Below are positions 1-10,690 of a DNA stretch of 64,000 nt, piece by piece. The stretch is taken from positions 49,126,925-49,190,924 of the forward strand of contig OY821772.1 of the NCBI GenBank assembly GCA_963682175.1, in the 5' to 3' direction. The translations under genes and the position numbers were made by a program. The DNA comes from Triglochin maritima (lineage: Eukaryota; Streptophyta; Magnoliopsida; Alismatales; Juncaginaceae). The notes beneath the pieces are model-generated. The model did not search any database and was not told the origin of the DNA. It saw only the letters and a program-made list of their open reading frames with translations. How positions within the stretch are numbered: the first letter of the stretch is position 1; each line of letters starts with the position of its first letter.

Positions 1-1786
1 CTCCTATTGAACATGAAATTGTGGGACACCCCGGGTCCTTATATTTTATAGGAGATGTGTTGGAAAGAATTGAGCATATGTTTGCAGTTAAAAATGCCTT
101 CTTTGGTACATTCGTTTTTCTCTTCTTAGTGCACAAATCTTTTAAGAATTTAGCATAAGCAGGTATTTGTTGAATCATGTCTAAGAGTGGAATGTTTACC
201 TTAACTTGCTTAAATACTTCCAAAATTTTCTCTATTTGTGCACTAGAGTTCTTTTTGAGTCTATTGGGAAATGGGGCTTTAGGCACATAGACTCGCTCAG
301 GTTCAGGTTGAGCTACAGGTTCAGGTTGGGTAGGTGGATTGGGCTTTTCAATTTGGACGTCGGGTTCAATGGTCAAGTCATATGTGGGTGCTTGATGGCT
401 AGATTGATTAGTCATTCTAGGGTTTACCACATTATTGTCAATTTGTCTTCCGGACCGTAATGATACTACAGCATTAATTTGTTGGAACGGTCCTTCCTCA
501 TTAACCATTTGAACCGGTCTAGGGTTGTTATTTCCTGAGGGTGGTTGATAAGTTTGATATTGGTTATTAGTTCTGGGGTTTACCTCAGGTTGACTTGGAA
601 ATTGGCCCTTTTCTCTTTCACCTATTATCTGTGCTAATTGGCTGACCTGTGTCTCTAGCCTTTGGAATGATTGGTTGGTTGTTTGTATAAAAGCTGTCAT
701 TAAATTTTCTAATTTTGTCAACCTAACCTCATGATTTCCATTATTACCCCCAGATGATGTATTATTTTGGTTATATGGGGTTGGTTGTTGTCTAGGAGGT
801 TGTCCTTGTTGGGTCCACGAAAAATTGGGATGATTACGCCAACCTGGGTTATAGGTTGATGCGTAAGGATCATTTCTAGAATTGTTAAATGTGGCATTAA
901 CATGTTCCAGGTTCACACAGTCCTCCATTAAATGACCAGTCTGACCACATCTAGAGCAAGGGGTAGGGGATGCTTGTCGGGTTTGGTTTTGCAGCTCTAA
1001 ACTTTCCATTCTGCGCATAAGGGTGGCTAGTTTTGCCTCAGCCGCTATGTTGGCATCTATAGCTAAGACACCTGGTCGGGGTTGACTCGCTATTCTAGAT
1101 CCAATACTCGGGTTGATGGGTGTTCTAGCATTGTCCCATTGCATACTATTTTCAGCTAAATCCTCAAGAAAAGTCCAGGCATCATTTTCATTTTTGGACA
1201 TAAAGTTCCCTTGGCTCACAGATTCTAGCATAACCCTAGATGTGGGTGTCAATCCCTCATAAATAATTTGGCATAATTGCCACTTCGGAATTCCGTGATG
1301 AGGGCATTGGGTCAAGACACTCTTAAATCTCTCCAGATAGGAATAGAACGGCTCGCTCTCAGACTGAACGAATGCAACAATTTCATTCCTAATCTTCATA
1401 GTCTTATGGTTGGGAAAATATTTTTTTAAGAAAACTTGAACAAATTCAGCCCAACTCCTAATAGATCTTTCGGCTAGACTATATAGCCATTTCTTAGCGT
1501 CGTCCTTAAGTGCTAGAGGCACGAATTTCAGACGCACTGCCTCTTCAGGGATATGCTGGTATTGCATAAGAGAGCAGATTTCTTCAAATTCTCTAAGGAA
1601 GAGATATGGGTCTTCCCTAGAGGTGAACTTAGGCAGCATACTCATGTATTGTGCTTTAAGTTCGAAGTCGCGACCCGGTATGGTGGGCATGACGATGCAC
1701 GATGGCTGAGCAGCCATCGTTGGGTAGCACCGATCCCTCAGAGTTATAGGTTGTGCAACAGGCGGGTCCACTACGTTCTCACCCAT
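1..1786 (-). CDS. gag: Ty3/gypsy Gag (Gag-Pro-Pol N-terminal part), open at left edge
   Basis: This is an uninterrupted minus-strand frame of 595 codons, starting at the ATG at 1786-1784 and cut by the window edge. Gag forms the cytoplasmic virus-like particle and packages element RNA. The Gag core is at about residues 33-200, with WAEFVQVFLKKYFP near residue 110, the usual retrotransposon Gag signature. A CCHC knuckle, C-x2-C-x4-H-x4-C, occupies residues 277-290. A Q/N/P-rich linker follows, with an LRSGRQ block near residue 445 and PFPNRLKKN near residue 503, leading into the segment that normally precedes the aspartic protease. An in-frame stop lies upstream of codon 1. A later Met at residue 33 is an alternative start, but the upstream residues (RCTQIW, then a P-rich stretch) also look coding, so translation could begin differently. 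No frameshift or stop was found, which suggests a fairly young copy. Confidence 0.88.
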   Translation of the reverse strand, partial: MGENVVDPPVAQPITLRDRCYPTMAAQPSCIVMPTIPGRDFELKAQYMSMLPKFTSREDPYLFLREFEEICSLMQYQHIPEEAVRLKFVPLALKDDAKKWLYSLAERSIRSWAEFVQVFLKKYFPNHKTMKIRNEIVAFVQSESEPFYSYLERFKSVLTQCPHHGIPKWQLCQIIYEGLTPTSRVMLESVSQGNFMSKNENDAWTFLEDLAENSMQWDNARTPINPSIGSRIASQPRPGVLAIDANIAAEAKLATLMRRMESLELQNQTRQASPTPCSRCGQTGHLMEDCVNLEHVNATFNNSRNDPYASTYNPGWRNHPNFSWTQQGQPPRQQPTPYNQNNTSSGGNNGNHEVRLTKLENLMTAFIQTTNQSFQRLETQVSQLAQIIGEREKGQFPSQPEVNPRTNNQYQTYQPPSGNNNPRPVQMVNEEGPFQQINAVVSLRSGRQIDNNVVNPRMTNQSSHQAPTYDLTIEPDVQIEKPNPPTQPEPVAQPEPERVYVPKAPFPNRLKKNSSAQIEKILEVFKQVKVNIPLLDMIQQIPAYAKFLKDLCTKKRKTNVPKKAFLTANICSILSNTSPIKYKDPGCPTISCSIG

Positions 1787-3157
1787 TAGATCCGGGTGAG
1801 GTGGTGCAACAGGTGGATTGGGAAGTTTCAGACTGGAATCTAGATGAACTCGTGAGAGTCGATTACTCAAGTCCCGAATCCAAATCTGAGTGCACCGGGT
1901 TGAATCAATTTTTGAATTCAAATTCGAAATTTAAATTCCAAATTTAATTTCAAGAATTAATTACTCTTTTTTCGTTTTTTTTTTTTAAGGAAACAAACAA
2001 TAGAAAGGTAAGGATGAGAAGGGAAAGAAGACTCAGACGAGAAGGGAAACTTAACTCTAAAGGGATAAAAATTAGGGTTGGTCAGAAATTTCCTGAACAA
2101 GCACGGTCAAAACAATCCTAGACCTAGTGTCACTTAGATCTAGACGACTCCTAACTGGTTGAGTCGAATTGATTTGCTTGATTCACCTCCCTCACCAATC
2201 AAACCAAGTTGGCCAGTTAGTGTATAGCTAGTGGGGGCGCTTCCGACAGAGTCGGTGCCAATTAGACAACCACGTCGCTTGAAAGACTTTCGTCGACACA
2301 AAAACACTTTCTAGACACCAAATTGAATTCAATTAGCTTCAGGTCATAGCAAGTCAAACCAATCTCCTCCTTAATTGAGTCCGAGTCCTTAGGGGCCAAT
2401 GTCTAATTGATTTTAAATTTTAGGCTTAGGCGACACTTCAGGATTGTGGTTTGTGGGCTACGGGAGGGTGATGAAATCCCCACCGTATCTTTTCCTACGG
2501 AGTTGCCCTTAAGATAGTTTAACTTAAGTCTAGCAAAGATAGTCAAACAATGGTCCTTTAAATGGGGGCAATTGCAAGGTTGTATGCAACTAAATTACAT
2601 GCTCTAATGCAATCGATAAAACCTCGATACGTACCTTGCCTCCAGCAATCTTCAACAAGTATTAATTTGCAAGAATTTAGCAAGAATAATGCAAGCAAAA
2701 CATTATATGATGCATGCACTAAGGTCTTTCTAATTTTGCCAATTTTAGGTCAGAGTTGAATTATTGCCAATTATGGAATTGTAACCCTAACACGTGCAAT
2801 TCTACGAAAGGAAACTTTTCAACTATTCAGATTTTACGAGAAAGGCAAGAAAAGTTACCTCCGCAATGCTCAGTCGGGTTCGCCGCCCGCTCTCGAAGAT
2901 TCCAGTAGCTCAATGCGACCACCCAGCGATGCCGACGATGCCCCAGAAATTTGAAGACCAGAACCCACACTGGTGCGGCGATTCCGCCGCAAGTTACCTT
3001 GTAGATGCGGCGATTCCGCCGCCCAAGTGTCTCAGAACGCTCCCGGATTTCGCCGCGCGCTCTGTTGTCTCCTGCTACACAAATTCAAATACTTAGATCG
3101 CGCACAAGGTAGACAGGATAAAATCGAAAACACAAAAAACACAAAATCTGCGTCGCC
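1787..3157 (-). other. Retrotransposon leader between primer site and gag
   Basis: This 1.37 kb lies between the primer-binding site and the gag start. Long leaders are common in Athila/Tat-type elements. Short open frames on both strands look incidental. The part nearest the primer site is GC-rich and carries two perfect short palindromes (2974-3022). The remainder shows no recognised domain. Confidence 0.6.
2974..3022. repeat. Two tandem GC-rich palindromes in the leader
   Basis: TGCGGCG-ATTC-CGCCGCA at 2974-2991 is a perfect 7-bp stem with a 4-nt loop. The same hairpin recurs at 3006-3022. Its reverse-oriented relative GCGGCG-GAAT-CGCCGC sits in the LTR at 3852-3867, with a half-decayed copy at 3882-3898. 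The four copies lie on both sides of the primer-binding site. Confidence 0.75.
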
Positions 3158-3175
3158 TCCCCGGCAACGGCGCCA
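3158..3175 (-). other. Primer-binding site, tRNA-Asp type
   Basis: On the minus strand this reads TGGCGCCGTTGCCGGGGA, 18 nt complementary to the 3' end of plant tRNA-Asp including CCA. It lies 6 nt from the LTR end at 3182, the spacing expected for minus-strand DNA priming. Confidence 0.85.
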
Positions 3176-3181
3176 AAAACT

Positions 3182-4370
3182 TGATGAGAATTTTATTTAT
3201 ACCGCAAGTGCACGGCGTCAATGAAGACGTGGCAAGTACGGGTCGAACACAAGGAGGGAGAGATTTCGTTGTTAGTGTGATTTCGATTGAGGGGAAGAAG
3301 GGAGAGAAGAATTAATTTAGGTTTTTGGGGTTTTTGGTTTAATTAACTAAAGTACGAAACAAAAGCAATTAAAATTAAAACAAGAACAAAGAGAGAAATC
3401 CGTGGGGTGGAGGTTTAGACTTAGGTTTAGAGTAGAGAATTACTGAAACTTATTGTAACTCATGTTAGTTATGAAGCATTACAAGATAAATGACTTAACA
3501 TAAACTCAAGTAATCAAAATACACTAATCATGAACTTAAAATAATAACATGCATTCATCATTCTCTAACCCTAATTCCATCACCTCCACCCTTTGGAGAG
3601 AGTTAGAAACTCATGGAGGGAGGAAGAAGAAGAGGTCCTTGAGACATTAAAAGAAAACTAAAACAAGAATTAAAAGAACAGAATTTTATTAATAAAACTA
3701 AGGTACACAAATAAGAACAACAACCAAGGACCCTATTTACATCGTTTTCGGGTCTATTTATAGTTGCTACAAGGGACTTAGGTATAGAATTGGATAGTAC
3801 ATGTGTCCATACACGAGTGGACGAAATTGGGACACACGGATCAACCAATGGGCGGCGGAATCGCCGCACATCATGTGTATTGTGCGGCGGATTCGCCTCC
3901 CACGTTGGTCGGATTTAATCAGGATTTTTGTCACGCGTTTATGGTATGATTTGATCTTTATTTGCGTGTCTGGATGATTTCTTTCCATTGTCTTGAGCTC
4001 CGGATTAATTCCTTCCATTGTTGGAGATTTATAGTTGATTTTTCTTTTGACTTTTCCAACAAAATATCTTGATCCTTTTCTTTTGCAATTAGGTCCTTGG
4101 CATTTTTGCAATTAAGCCCTTGACCTTTTTGTGATTAGCTCCTTGAATGCTTTTATGCTTGGATGCATTTCCAATTGAAACCCGATAAACTTGAATTCGG
4201 TCTTTATGATAGAAATGAATCTTTTGCACACGTTTATGCTCGGAATGTGGGTAAATTGCATTCAGGTCCCTGTATTCTGTAAATACGACTAAACACATAC
4301 CTTAGTAGCATTTATTGATATAAAAGTAATCTAAATGAAAGACATATGATGCAATGTATGCAATGCATCA
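3182..4370 (-). repeat. 5' LTR of the Ty3/gypsy element
   Basis: The 1,189-bp segment begins TGATG and ends CATCA, a 5-bp terminal inverted repeat with canonical TG/CA ends, directly beyond the primer-binding site. It contains a minus-strand TATA box (3754-3762) and a GCGGCG palindrome (3852-3867). The sequence outside it begins ATAAC, which should reappear beyond the unseen 3' LTR if the insertion is intact. Confidence 0.8.
3754..3762 (-). promoter_or_regulatory. TATA box of the LTR promoter
   Basis: TATAAATAG on the minus strand, about 570 bp before the primer-site end of the LTR, is placed as expected for a U3/R junction driving minus-strand transcription into gag. Confidence 0.55.
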
Positions 4371-6341
4371 ATAACAAGTGGGAGATTGAAAGGAATGTGT
4401 TCTAAAAGTTTTACTTTTATATGTCAATTATTATGAATTGGATGTGCAAATATTTTGTTCCTTGATTATGGTATTCGTCTTTTGGAAGTGTTAAGGAAGA
4501 GACGCTTGGTCCTTAACCGTAGAGCTCTAAAAGATAATGGTTTACATAAATCAAAAGTTATTCACAATCATGGTAATTAACATGGAACATTAATTATCGA
4601 GATAAAATTGTCGTGTTGATCATTGATTGTTGTAGCTCTACAAATAATTGATGACATGAGTATATGAAAGAGGAAAATGGTTACTTTTATATATTGAATA
4701 GACCTAACAAGTAAAACATAATGGAATTGTGTTTCGTGTTATTAATATTTTACTGTGTCTTGGATCCTAAGATATGAGACTTATATCTTTTCACTCAAGA
4801 AGTGCTTAATTTTATTATTGCCAAAAGCTATCAATGAATATAGTGATAAAGGCAATAGTTGGTTGCACATGACTCGTGCTGGAAAAGATAGCTAGTCCAA
4901 CGATTATCGTTGCCCCTCTTAATTGAGTGATGATATTAGTGGGCCCCTTGATAAAATAAAATTATAATGTGCACAATGTAACTTGAGTTAAGTTACATAA
5001 TTATAATTAGCTTAAAGAGATCAAGAAATGAATATAATACAAAGGTGAGACATTTCTACTTTGTATATATTCTTAATATCATGAGGCAAGGGACAGACAC
5101 AAGTGGTGCACTTACATCACTAAATGGATCATGTTTAGTTCGAGTGGAACAAAGACATCTATGTTAATTGGGTAACTATAATGTGTAGCTAGATACCGCT
5201 TATAGTTTGAGATATTAAGTGTTTAATATCGCTGTCAATTTAGCTTAGATCCTCTTATAGGTCACACCACAAAACTGGGAAACAAGAAGCTTGATTTTGA
5301 GTTCATATGATGTGTCGGGTTTCATGTGAAAATGGACACATGTGGTGAACGAATAAAATCAATATGTCATGAGAATTGACATAATTAGAATCATAATAAA
5401 TTCATATGAGGTGTGTATATTATGAGGTGTAATAATTTAATATTACATAAGATAATATATTACATAAGATATGAATTTGCTAAACACCTTAAAAGATCAA
5501 ATTTTGTTGGAAATAAATCCAAAATTTGACAAAGGCAAAATCGAGGTTAAACACGGTGAACCGTTTAGGGTTCGGTCGACCGAGGTGTCTTCGGAATGGT
5601 AAACCGAACGGGGAACGGATATGCGCAGTTGATTGACCGAAATTGTCTGGAGTGCCTGGACAATTGGGTTTTGTCAACCGAGCGTGAACGGTCAACCGCG
5701 AGAAAATATCTTGGAATATTTTCCAGATTTATTAAGAGAATAATTAGATCATGGGTTGGATTAATTCCAGATTTAATTAAACGTTTTTTAGGATGCTTAT
5801 GTGGCAATTTGAGATTAATTTTAGGAGAGAATAAGCAAGAGATCATGACTAAAGAATAGTTCTTGATAAAGATGTTTTGGGAGCCTATAAAAGGACCGCT
5901 CATCCTACTTGTTTATGTTAATGCAAAAATTCTTTCTCTCATTAATCTCTCCCTTAATCACCACGAAAATCTCTTAATCATTTTAAGTTTTGGAGATAGA
6001 AATCTCAGGAGCTTAAATAACGGTTATTAGCTAGATTCTAAGCCTAATTAGAGATTGAATGGCTAGCTCCTTTCTCTCTAATCTTGTTTAGAGTTTGGTG
6101 AATATTTGGAGGCGAATCGGCGGGCGATTTGACGAGCAACGGAACTCCGGATCTTCGGAAAGGTTTTAGAGAACCTTTGAGTATGATCCTCTATTCTTTG
6201 TTTATTTTAATATGTATAGGAATGCATGATATTAGAATAAACAAATACATGTACGTAAAATCAATGAAAATATGAAATCGACCTTGTATGTTTGTATTAA
6301 AAAATTTAAAATATATACTTACATAGGGACATGAAATCCTA
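4371..6341 (+). other. LTR-like non-coding stretch, probable old Copia-type remnant
   Basis: No coding region of note is present. GTGGGAGATTG at about 4379 resembles the polypurine tract/LTR junction of plant Copia elements, and TGTTGGAAATAAATCC at 5505 resembles a Copia LTR start. A TATA box at 5886 is followed by a pyrimidine-rich leader (about 5930-5960), as in an LTR U3/R/U5 layout. No second LTR and no tRNA-Met primer site were found downstream, so this is at most a solo or truncated LTR. The stretch is not repeated in the window; it ends where the tandem duplication begins. Confidence 0.4.
5886..5892 (+). promoter_or_regulatory. TATA box, probable LTR promoter
   Basis: TATAAAA in the context CCTATAAAAGG, followed at 40-80 bp by a CT-rich leader. 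No gene of recognisable coding sequence follows, so it is read as a retroelement promoter. Confidence 0.45.
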
Positions 6342-6630
6342 CACCTTCCATGTCACCTGCGTGGGGAAAAGAGTGTGAAAGAGTGTAGGAGACTACTTTT
6401 CCTTGTCTTATATTTAGATACAATTACTGCCGGAGAATCCTATGTCAGTCTCCGTTTGGTGATCATGAAAACGAAGTGACTATCTAAACCCTAAATCACA
6501 AGTGTGTCGACTATGGTTCCAACTTAACTCGGTAAAGACTCGAGTCCCGATTGTTTCTAAATACAAAGATTAGAACTAGAAACGGTAGTGGTAGTACCCC
6601 CACTACTGTTTTTAATTCTCATATTTTGCC
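6342..6630 (+). repeat. Left-end segment of unit A
   Basis: Non-coding sequence matching 29,544-29,832 closely; no family recognised. It contains CT/AG-rich blocks and a GGTAGTGGTAGTACC stretch near 6582. It marks the left breakpoint of the duplication, since the sequences on its left (LTR-like in A, end of unit A in B) are unrelated. Confidence 0.8.
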
Positions 6631-6632
6631 AA

Positions 6633-7535
6633 TTTTTTTAGGAATGTTATATTTTACCATTTATTTATGGAAAGTTTTTTAAAAATAATCACAAAAAACA
6701 AAATTGGAAGAATATATACATGTGGAATTTAATTGGCAAAATATGCACCCTAAAAACGACACCACATGTACCATTTTTATTAACAAAAAACGGCATCACT
6801 GATGCCATTTTTATCATAAATGAAAACGACATCATATATGTCGTTTTTATATAGGGCAGGTTGAACTAGTGACGGGTCGGTCGGAGGTCTCGTTTCCCGG
6901 AAAAACAGATAAGTCATCAGTCGATGCATTAACTTGAATTGAAGAAAACATGACTATTTCGAGGATCAAAAATATATTCTATCACCCATAGGCTAGAGCC
7001 TTTAATTTCCCCTAAATTCCCGACACGCCTCAGACCGGGACAGGAGGCATGCACGTGCATTTGAAGTTACTAATGTATTTTGTCATGGTTATGGGAGTGG
7101 AAACGGAACCCCCATCTCACTATCATATGGTTAGTGACCAAGGCAGCTAAGATACACATCTTATGTAACTTACGTCGAATCTTCGTCACAATTGTATGAA
7201 TCAACTCAAATTATTATATTCAAGTAGAACATTTTGAGGTGTTCAAGTTGGTATTCATTATTATTTTTTGGCTTTCTTGATATGGAGATGTCGTTTTTAG
7301 GTAAAACATGTTGAACTAGTGATGGGTCAGTCGGGGATTACTAATGTATTTTTCGATACAAAATGCATTGTGTTTAACTTACCAAGACAATAGTAATTTT
7401 GGGTTACTAATGTATTTTTCGATACAAAATTACTAATAAATTCCCAAACAAGACCTTCGACCGGCCCGATGCTAGTTCAACATGTCTTAGCTAAAAACGA
7501 CATCTCCAAATCTAGAAAAACTTGTCCTAGGTAAC
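6633..7535. mobile_element. Non-autonomous MULE-like element, truncated copy A
   Basis: This copy matches 30,453-31,353 but lacks the right terminal arm seen in unit B. It holds the left inverted arm and two inward-facing copies of a motif beginning TGTTGAACTAG plus a third copy further left. It also has an internal direct repeat (TTACTAATGTATTTTTCGAT near 7340 and 7405). No transposase is encoded. The break after CCTAGGTAAC joins it directly to the segment at 7535-7703, which in unit B lies on the other side of the element. Confidence 0.55.
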
Positions 7536-7703
7536 AAAAATCTAAGGTCGTCAAAATTCAAGAATGGGCAAAACTTAAATTTTTGTATACCAACTTGGTA
7601 AAATTCAAAATCCAAACCAATAGGTGTCTAACTAGCAAATTCGAAATACAAAGAGAACGAAAACAAATGTTGTCTTGTTTGGTTGGAGAACTGAACTCTA
7701 CAT
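7535..7703 (+). repeat. Short duplicated segment in a different order from unit B
   Basis: Matches 30,283-30,452 almost base for base. In unit A it follows the MULE-like element; in unit B it precedes it. No coding potential. Confidence 0.75.
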
Positions 7704-7820
7704 AAGTAGGGATGAAAATTATTAATAGAAATAATATACGACTAATAGATAATGTATAAATATAAAAATATTAGATAATTAGGATTACAAACATAAACAC
7801 ACACACATATATATTATAAT

Positions 7821-8027
7821 TGGGTCAAGTTCTAGTAAGCTCAAGGTTCATTTTACTTAATTTAAATTCCCTACAATCTCACTATTAGATCTCATTTACG
7901 GTTAATCTCACATTTAAATTAGCATAACCGTTTTTCTTATAATCTACCTTACCATTTGAGATGTGTGGTGGATATAATAAGGGCTTAAATAAAAAAATTA
8001 AGCACCAGACTTACTAGATAATTCATG
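7821..8027. mobile_element. Small MITE with 9-bp target duplication, unit A only
   Basis: The 207-bp segment is flanked by perfect direct repeats TATTATAAT (7812-7820 and 8028-8036). Its ends share an inverted TCTAGTAAG motif, but the extreme termini do not match well. A 9-bp target duplication is typical of Mutator-like elements. It is absent from unit B, so it may have inserted after the duplication. AT-rich flanks make a chance repeat possible. Confidence 0.45.
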
Positions 8028-8111
8028 TATTATAATAATGAAATTGTTTTGTTTTATATTTCCGTGGATCTTCTCATTTGAATACGGTTACGGTTTGCAT
8101 ATACTTTTTTT

Positions 8112-9370
8112 TGATATTTTTTCTTCAAATAAACGATCATATTATTAGAATCGGACACTTAAAAAAATTCATCCCTACATCTAATTAATGTCACAGTCCT
8201 TAAGTCGGTCCCTAACTTGGACATTGGTAAATTTTATTAATACCACGATCTATCAAGATCTCATTCAAGATCTTTTTTCCCCACCAGATCGTGGATTGTC
8301 TTCGGTCTAAAGTTAATGCAACCCTGTAACTTTCCTTACAACGGCTAATCCATTCTTTCCTTATAAGAACCCTATAACTTTCCTAATAACGGCTAATCCA
8401 TTCTTTCCATATAAGAACCCTATAACTTTCCTTCTCTTCTTATTCTTCGCATCTCCAGCCCTCTCCCTCCGGACGGTCCCAAACCCTAGTCACAATCCGT
8501 CCCTCCCCGATTCTCTACAAATCCAAATCCCCTCTCTCCCCGATGATCTCCAAATGTAATCCCCAACCCCTCCCGGCCCCGATCCGTCTCCGGTCTTCCC
8601 TTCCCAACCCCTCCGGCGAAGATGACGACGAGGTTTGTGTTTTCTACCTTCTCTACTTCGATTCTGGTGTAGGGGTTTGTATCTCTTCTGGATCTGCGTT
8701 TCTACGACATCTTTCGCACATTGGGTCAGGGTTTGGTTCTGGGGGTGTGGGGTTTTAGAAACCCCATCGAGGGTGTCACGTCTGATTTTGTTTCCAATCT
8801 TTTCCTCTTCCAATCACCTTCTCAGACATTGTCTTCTTCAAATCAGTTTTTTCCCTTTTATTTCTTTACGACTCTTTCTCACATTGGTTACAATTATGGA
8901 AAAATCTCCTTCGTCAATGTCCAAGTGATTTTGCTACTTCTTGTGTCTAATGTGAGTACATTTTTCTGCCAAATAGATGATAAAGATCTTTCCATTTTAT
9001 TATGTGAGAGGTCAAAGCAATTGAGTGAAGGCCAAAGGGTGGGAGAATGCTTGCAGATGAATATTGTAGCTGGTGAAGCCAAAATTGATTCCGATGGTTG
9101 ACTATCTTATGACTTCTATATCTTATCTTATCAAAAGCAAGATTTCATTTCTTTGACATGTTTGTTTTGTCTCCTTTTTTTGGTTGTAATAGAGGGATAT
9201 GCATTTGGTCTGCATCTTACCCTGCTAATGCAGGTTGAATAAGATCTGGTGCCGCGTCACTACTCACTAACGGGCTCCAATTCAAGAGGTTCTGGAGTTC
9301 GCCGGACTTTACTGGATCTTCTTCAAAATCCTGTTGTTGATGAAGAAATTTTCTGATTAAGTTCAAATCC
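8112..9370 (+). pseudogene. Fragment of an unidentified intron-containing gene, copy A
   Basis: A CT-rich leader with AAACCCTAG (about 8480), typical of plant 5' UTRs, leads to ATGACGACGAG followed by a GT donor (ATG at 8622). A second exon-like block, 8977-9096, lies between a TTTCTGCCAAATAG acceptor and a donor after GATG. In its open frame it reads SKQLSEGQRVGECLQMNIVAG followed by AKIDSDG in type. A third block near 9255-9350 reads VRRTLLDLLQNPVVDEEIF then stops. Compared with copy B the second block carries a 9-bp difference near its start (8990-9005) that removes the AKER context. I do not recognise the protein family. The blocks do not join into one open frame, and the satellite array begins 1.9 kb downstream, so this is treated as debris. 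Confidence 0.5.
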
Positions 9371-9528
9371 TAATGATTACTAGATGCAATGGTTTCCTTC
9401 CCTTCCACCTAAATGGAACCAGCATTTGGATTAACTATCACCCGGATTGCTGATATCATATACCAGGTAGCTTACTTTGACATCCTCTTACATTATTGAC
9501 ATCTGCTTCATATGGATGATTTTTGTTG
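9371..9528 (+). repeat. Direct repeat R1 (exon-like block) within unit A
   Basis: About 158 bp matching 10,815-10,978 and, in unit B, 33,400-33,570. It contains CACCTAAATGGAACCAGC and a putative splice donor (CCAG/GTAGC). Unit A has two copies 1.44 kb apart; unit B has one. Confidence 0.75.
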
Positions 9529-10690
9529 GGGCCTCCAATCGGATGATTGAAGAAATTTTTTCTTAACTCTGTTTAGGACAAAAGGAGTGAACAACCATAG
9601 GTGGCATCAAACGTATATAAACATATTGTCCTATTTCCAAACTGGCAGGGGAAAAGAAGAAGTTGAAGCTAATTAGTAACTACCATGATAATAATTGTTC
9701 TCATAAAAATATATTTGTGGTTGTAGTCCCACATGTCTTGTTCCGAAAATGCTCAAAGGTTCGTCCTGGACGAGTAATTAATTACTGATGTGTTTAGGTA
9801 ATTACCTTTATTTTATTGTGTTTTAGGCTAATGATGCAGTTTCATTGTGTGGGATGCTATTTCTTGGGAATGGGTTGAATTAAGTGGGAGAGGAAGTTTA
9901 TAACTCCAGTCTCAAGTCTCGTTCATTCTGTGCCATAAGAAATGTATTTTTTAAGGGAAATGACACAAAGCATCTAAGGGTACTTCCCATTGAAACTCAA
10001 GTTTGAATTTATTTTTTACAAAAACATTCTATTTATGAACCATTTAAACTTAAACATCATATTAGAAGTTCAATCTCCCACTACCTTAAATTTTTTTAGC
10101 GATTAATCACACCTAGGAGCAAAATTCTCTCAAAGCATATCTTACTATTTAGATACCATGCGAGCGATGAACTTTTACGCGAGTCAAACAAAAGTGAGAA
10201 TTTAAGAAATTGTCAAAGAACGGAAACCGATCTTTACCTTTACATTTTTATATAAGAAAAGACCTAACCATTATTAAGTTATAATAAGAAGATGGGCCCT
10301 TGAAATGTCTCTTTGAATCTTTACATGGTCCCATGAAGTATTTTGATGAAATTATGATTGACAGGTAGTTTTGTTTGCGCCTAAACGTTTGATGGCCACT
10401 AAACAATATTCAACTACTAGTTCACCTAATTGGCTTCTTCGCTTAAAAGTGCAACTATAACATAATTAAGGTGTAAATCAACCTTTTTACCCCCGTGTCA
10501 CCAAAACAAACCATGGAATTAGATTTATTTTTATAAAACCCTCTTAAACTCATCACTGATGCTCTTCACTTTTCCGTAAAATCTTAGATATTCTTATATT
10601 TAAAGTGAACTACATCCTCATGTGCTCACTTGGTTGCGAATTAGAGCTCTCTAAATTGATCTAAGGAGAAATAGTTGGTTCCTATTAGAA
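9529..10690. other. Spacer specific to unit A
   Basis: No gene, RNA or element was recognised. It has no counterpart in unit B and lies between the two direct repeats R1 and R2. Near its right end a stretch of about 75 bp (from about 10,640) is duplicated head-to-tail, with shared ATTAGAGCT and ATTAGAAGTCATT blocks. Confidence 0.5.

Larger units (their letters stand above)
1..4370 (-). mobile_element. Ty3/gypsy LTR retrotransposon, 5' part
   Basis: Read on the minus strand, the order is LTR (4370 to 3182), primer-binding site (3175 to 3158), a long leader, then a gag frame leaving the window at position 1. The tRNA-Asp-type primer site, the CCHC zinc knuckle and the LRSG and PFPNRLKKN-type linker blocks before the protease fit an Athila/Tat-like plant lineage; this assignment is from family knowledge. 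Protease, reverse transcriptase, integrase and the 3' LTR lie beyond the left edge, so neither the target-site duplication nor the age can be read. Confidence 0.9.

Noticed and set aside
3603..4298. Three overlapping minus-strand frames (69-114 codons) in the LTR
   Set aside because: They lie within the LTR, overlap each other in different phases and show no domain; LTR sequence is not expected to code.
4371..6341. Complete Copia retrotransposon
   Set aside because: No gag, integrase or reverse transcriptase frame, no tRNA-Met primer site and no second LTR; only LTR-like motifs remain.
7798..7815. ACACACACATATATAT microsatellite
   Set aside because: Too short to be informative; listed only because it borders the putative MITE target site.
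8490..8813. Minus-strand frame of 107 codons (MEEEKIGNKIRRD) conserved at 32,419-32,742
   Set aside because: It lies antisense to a CT-rich plant 5' leader; conservation reflects the segmental duplication, and its basic composition is that of the reversed leader.
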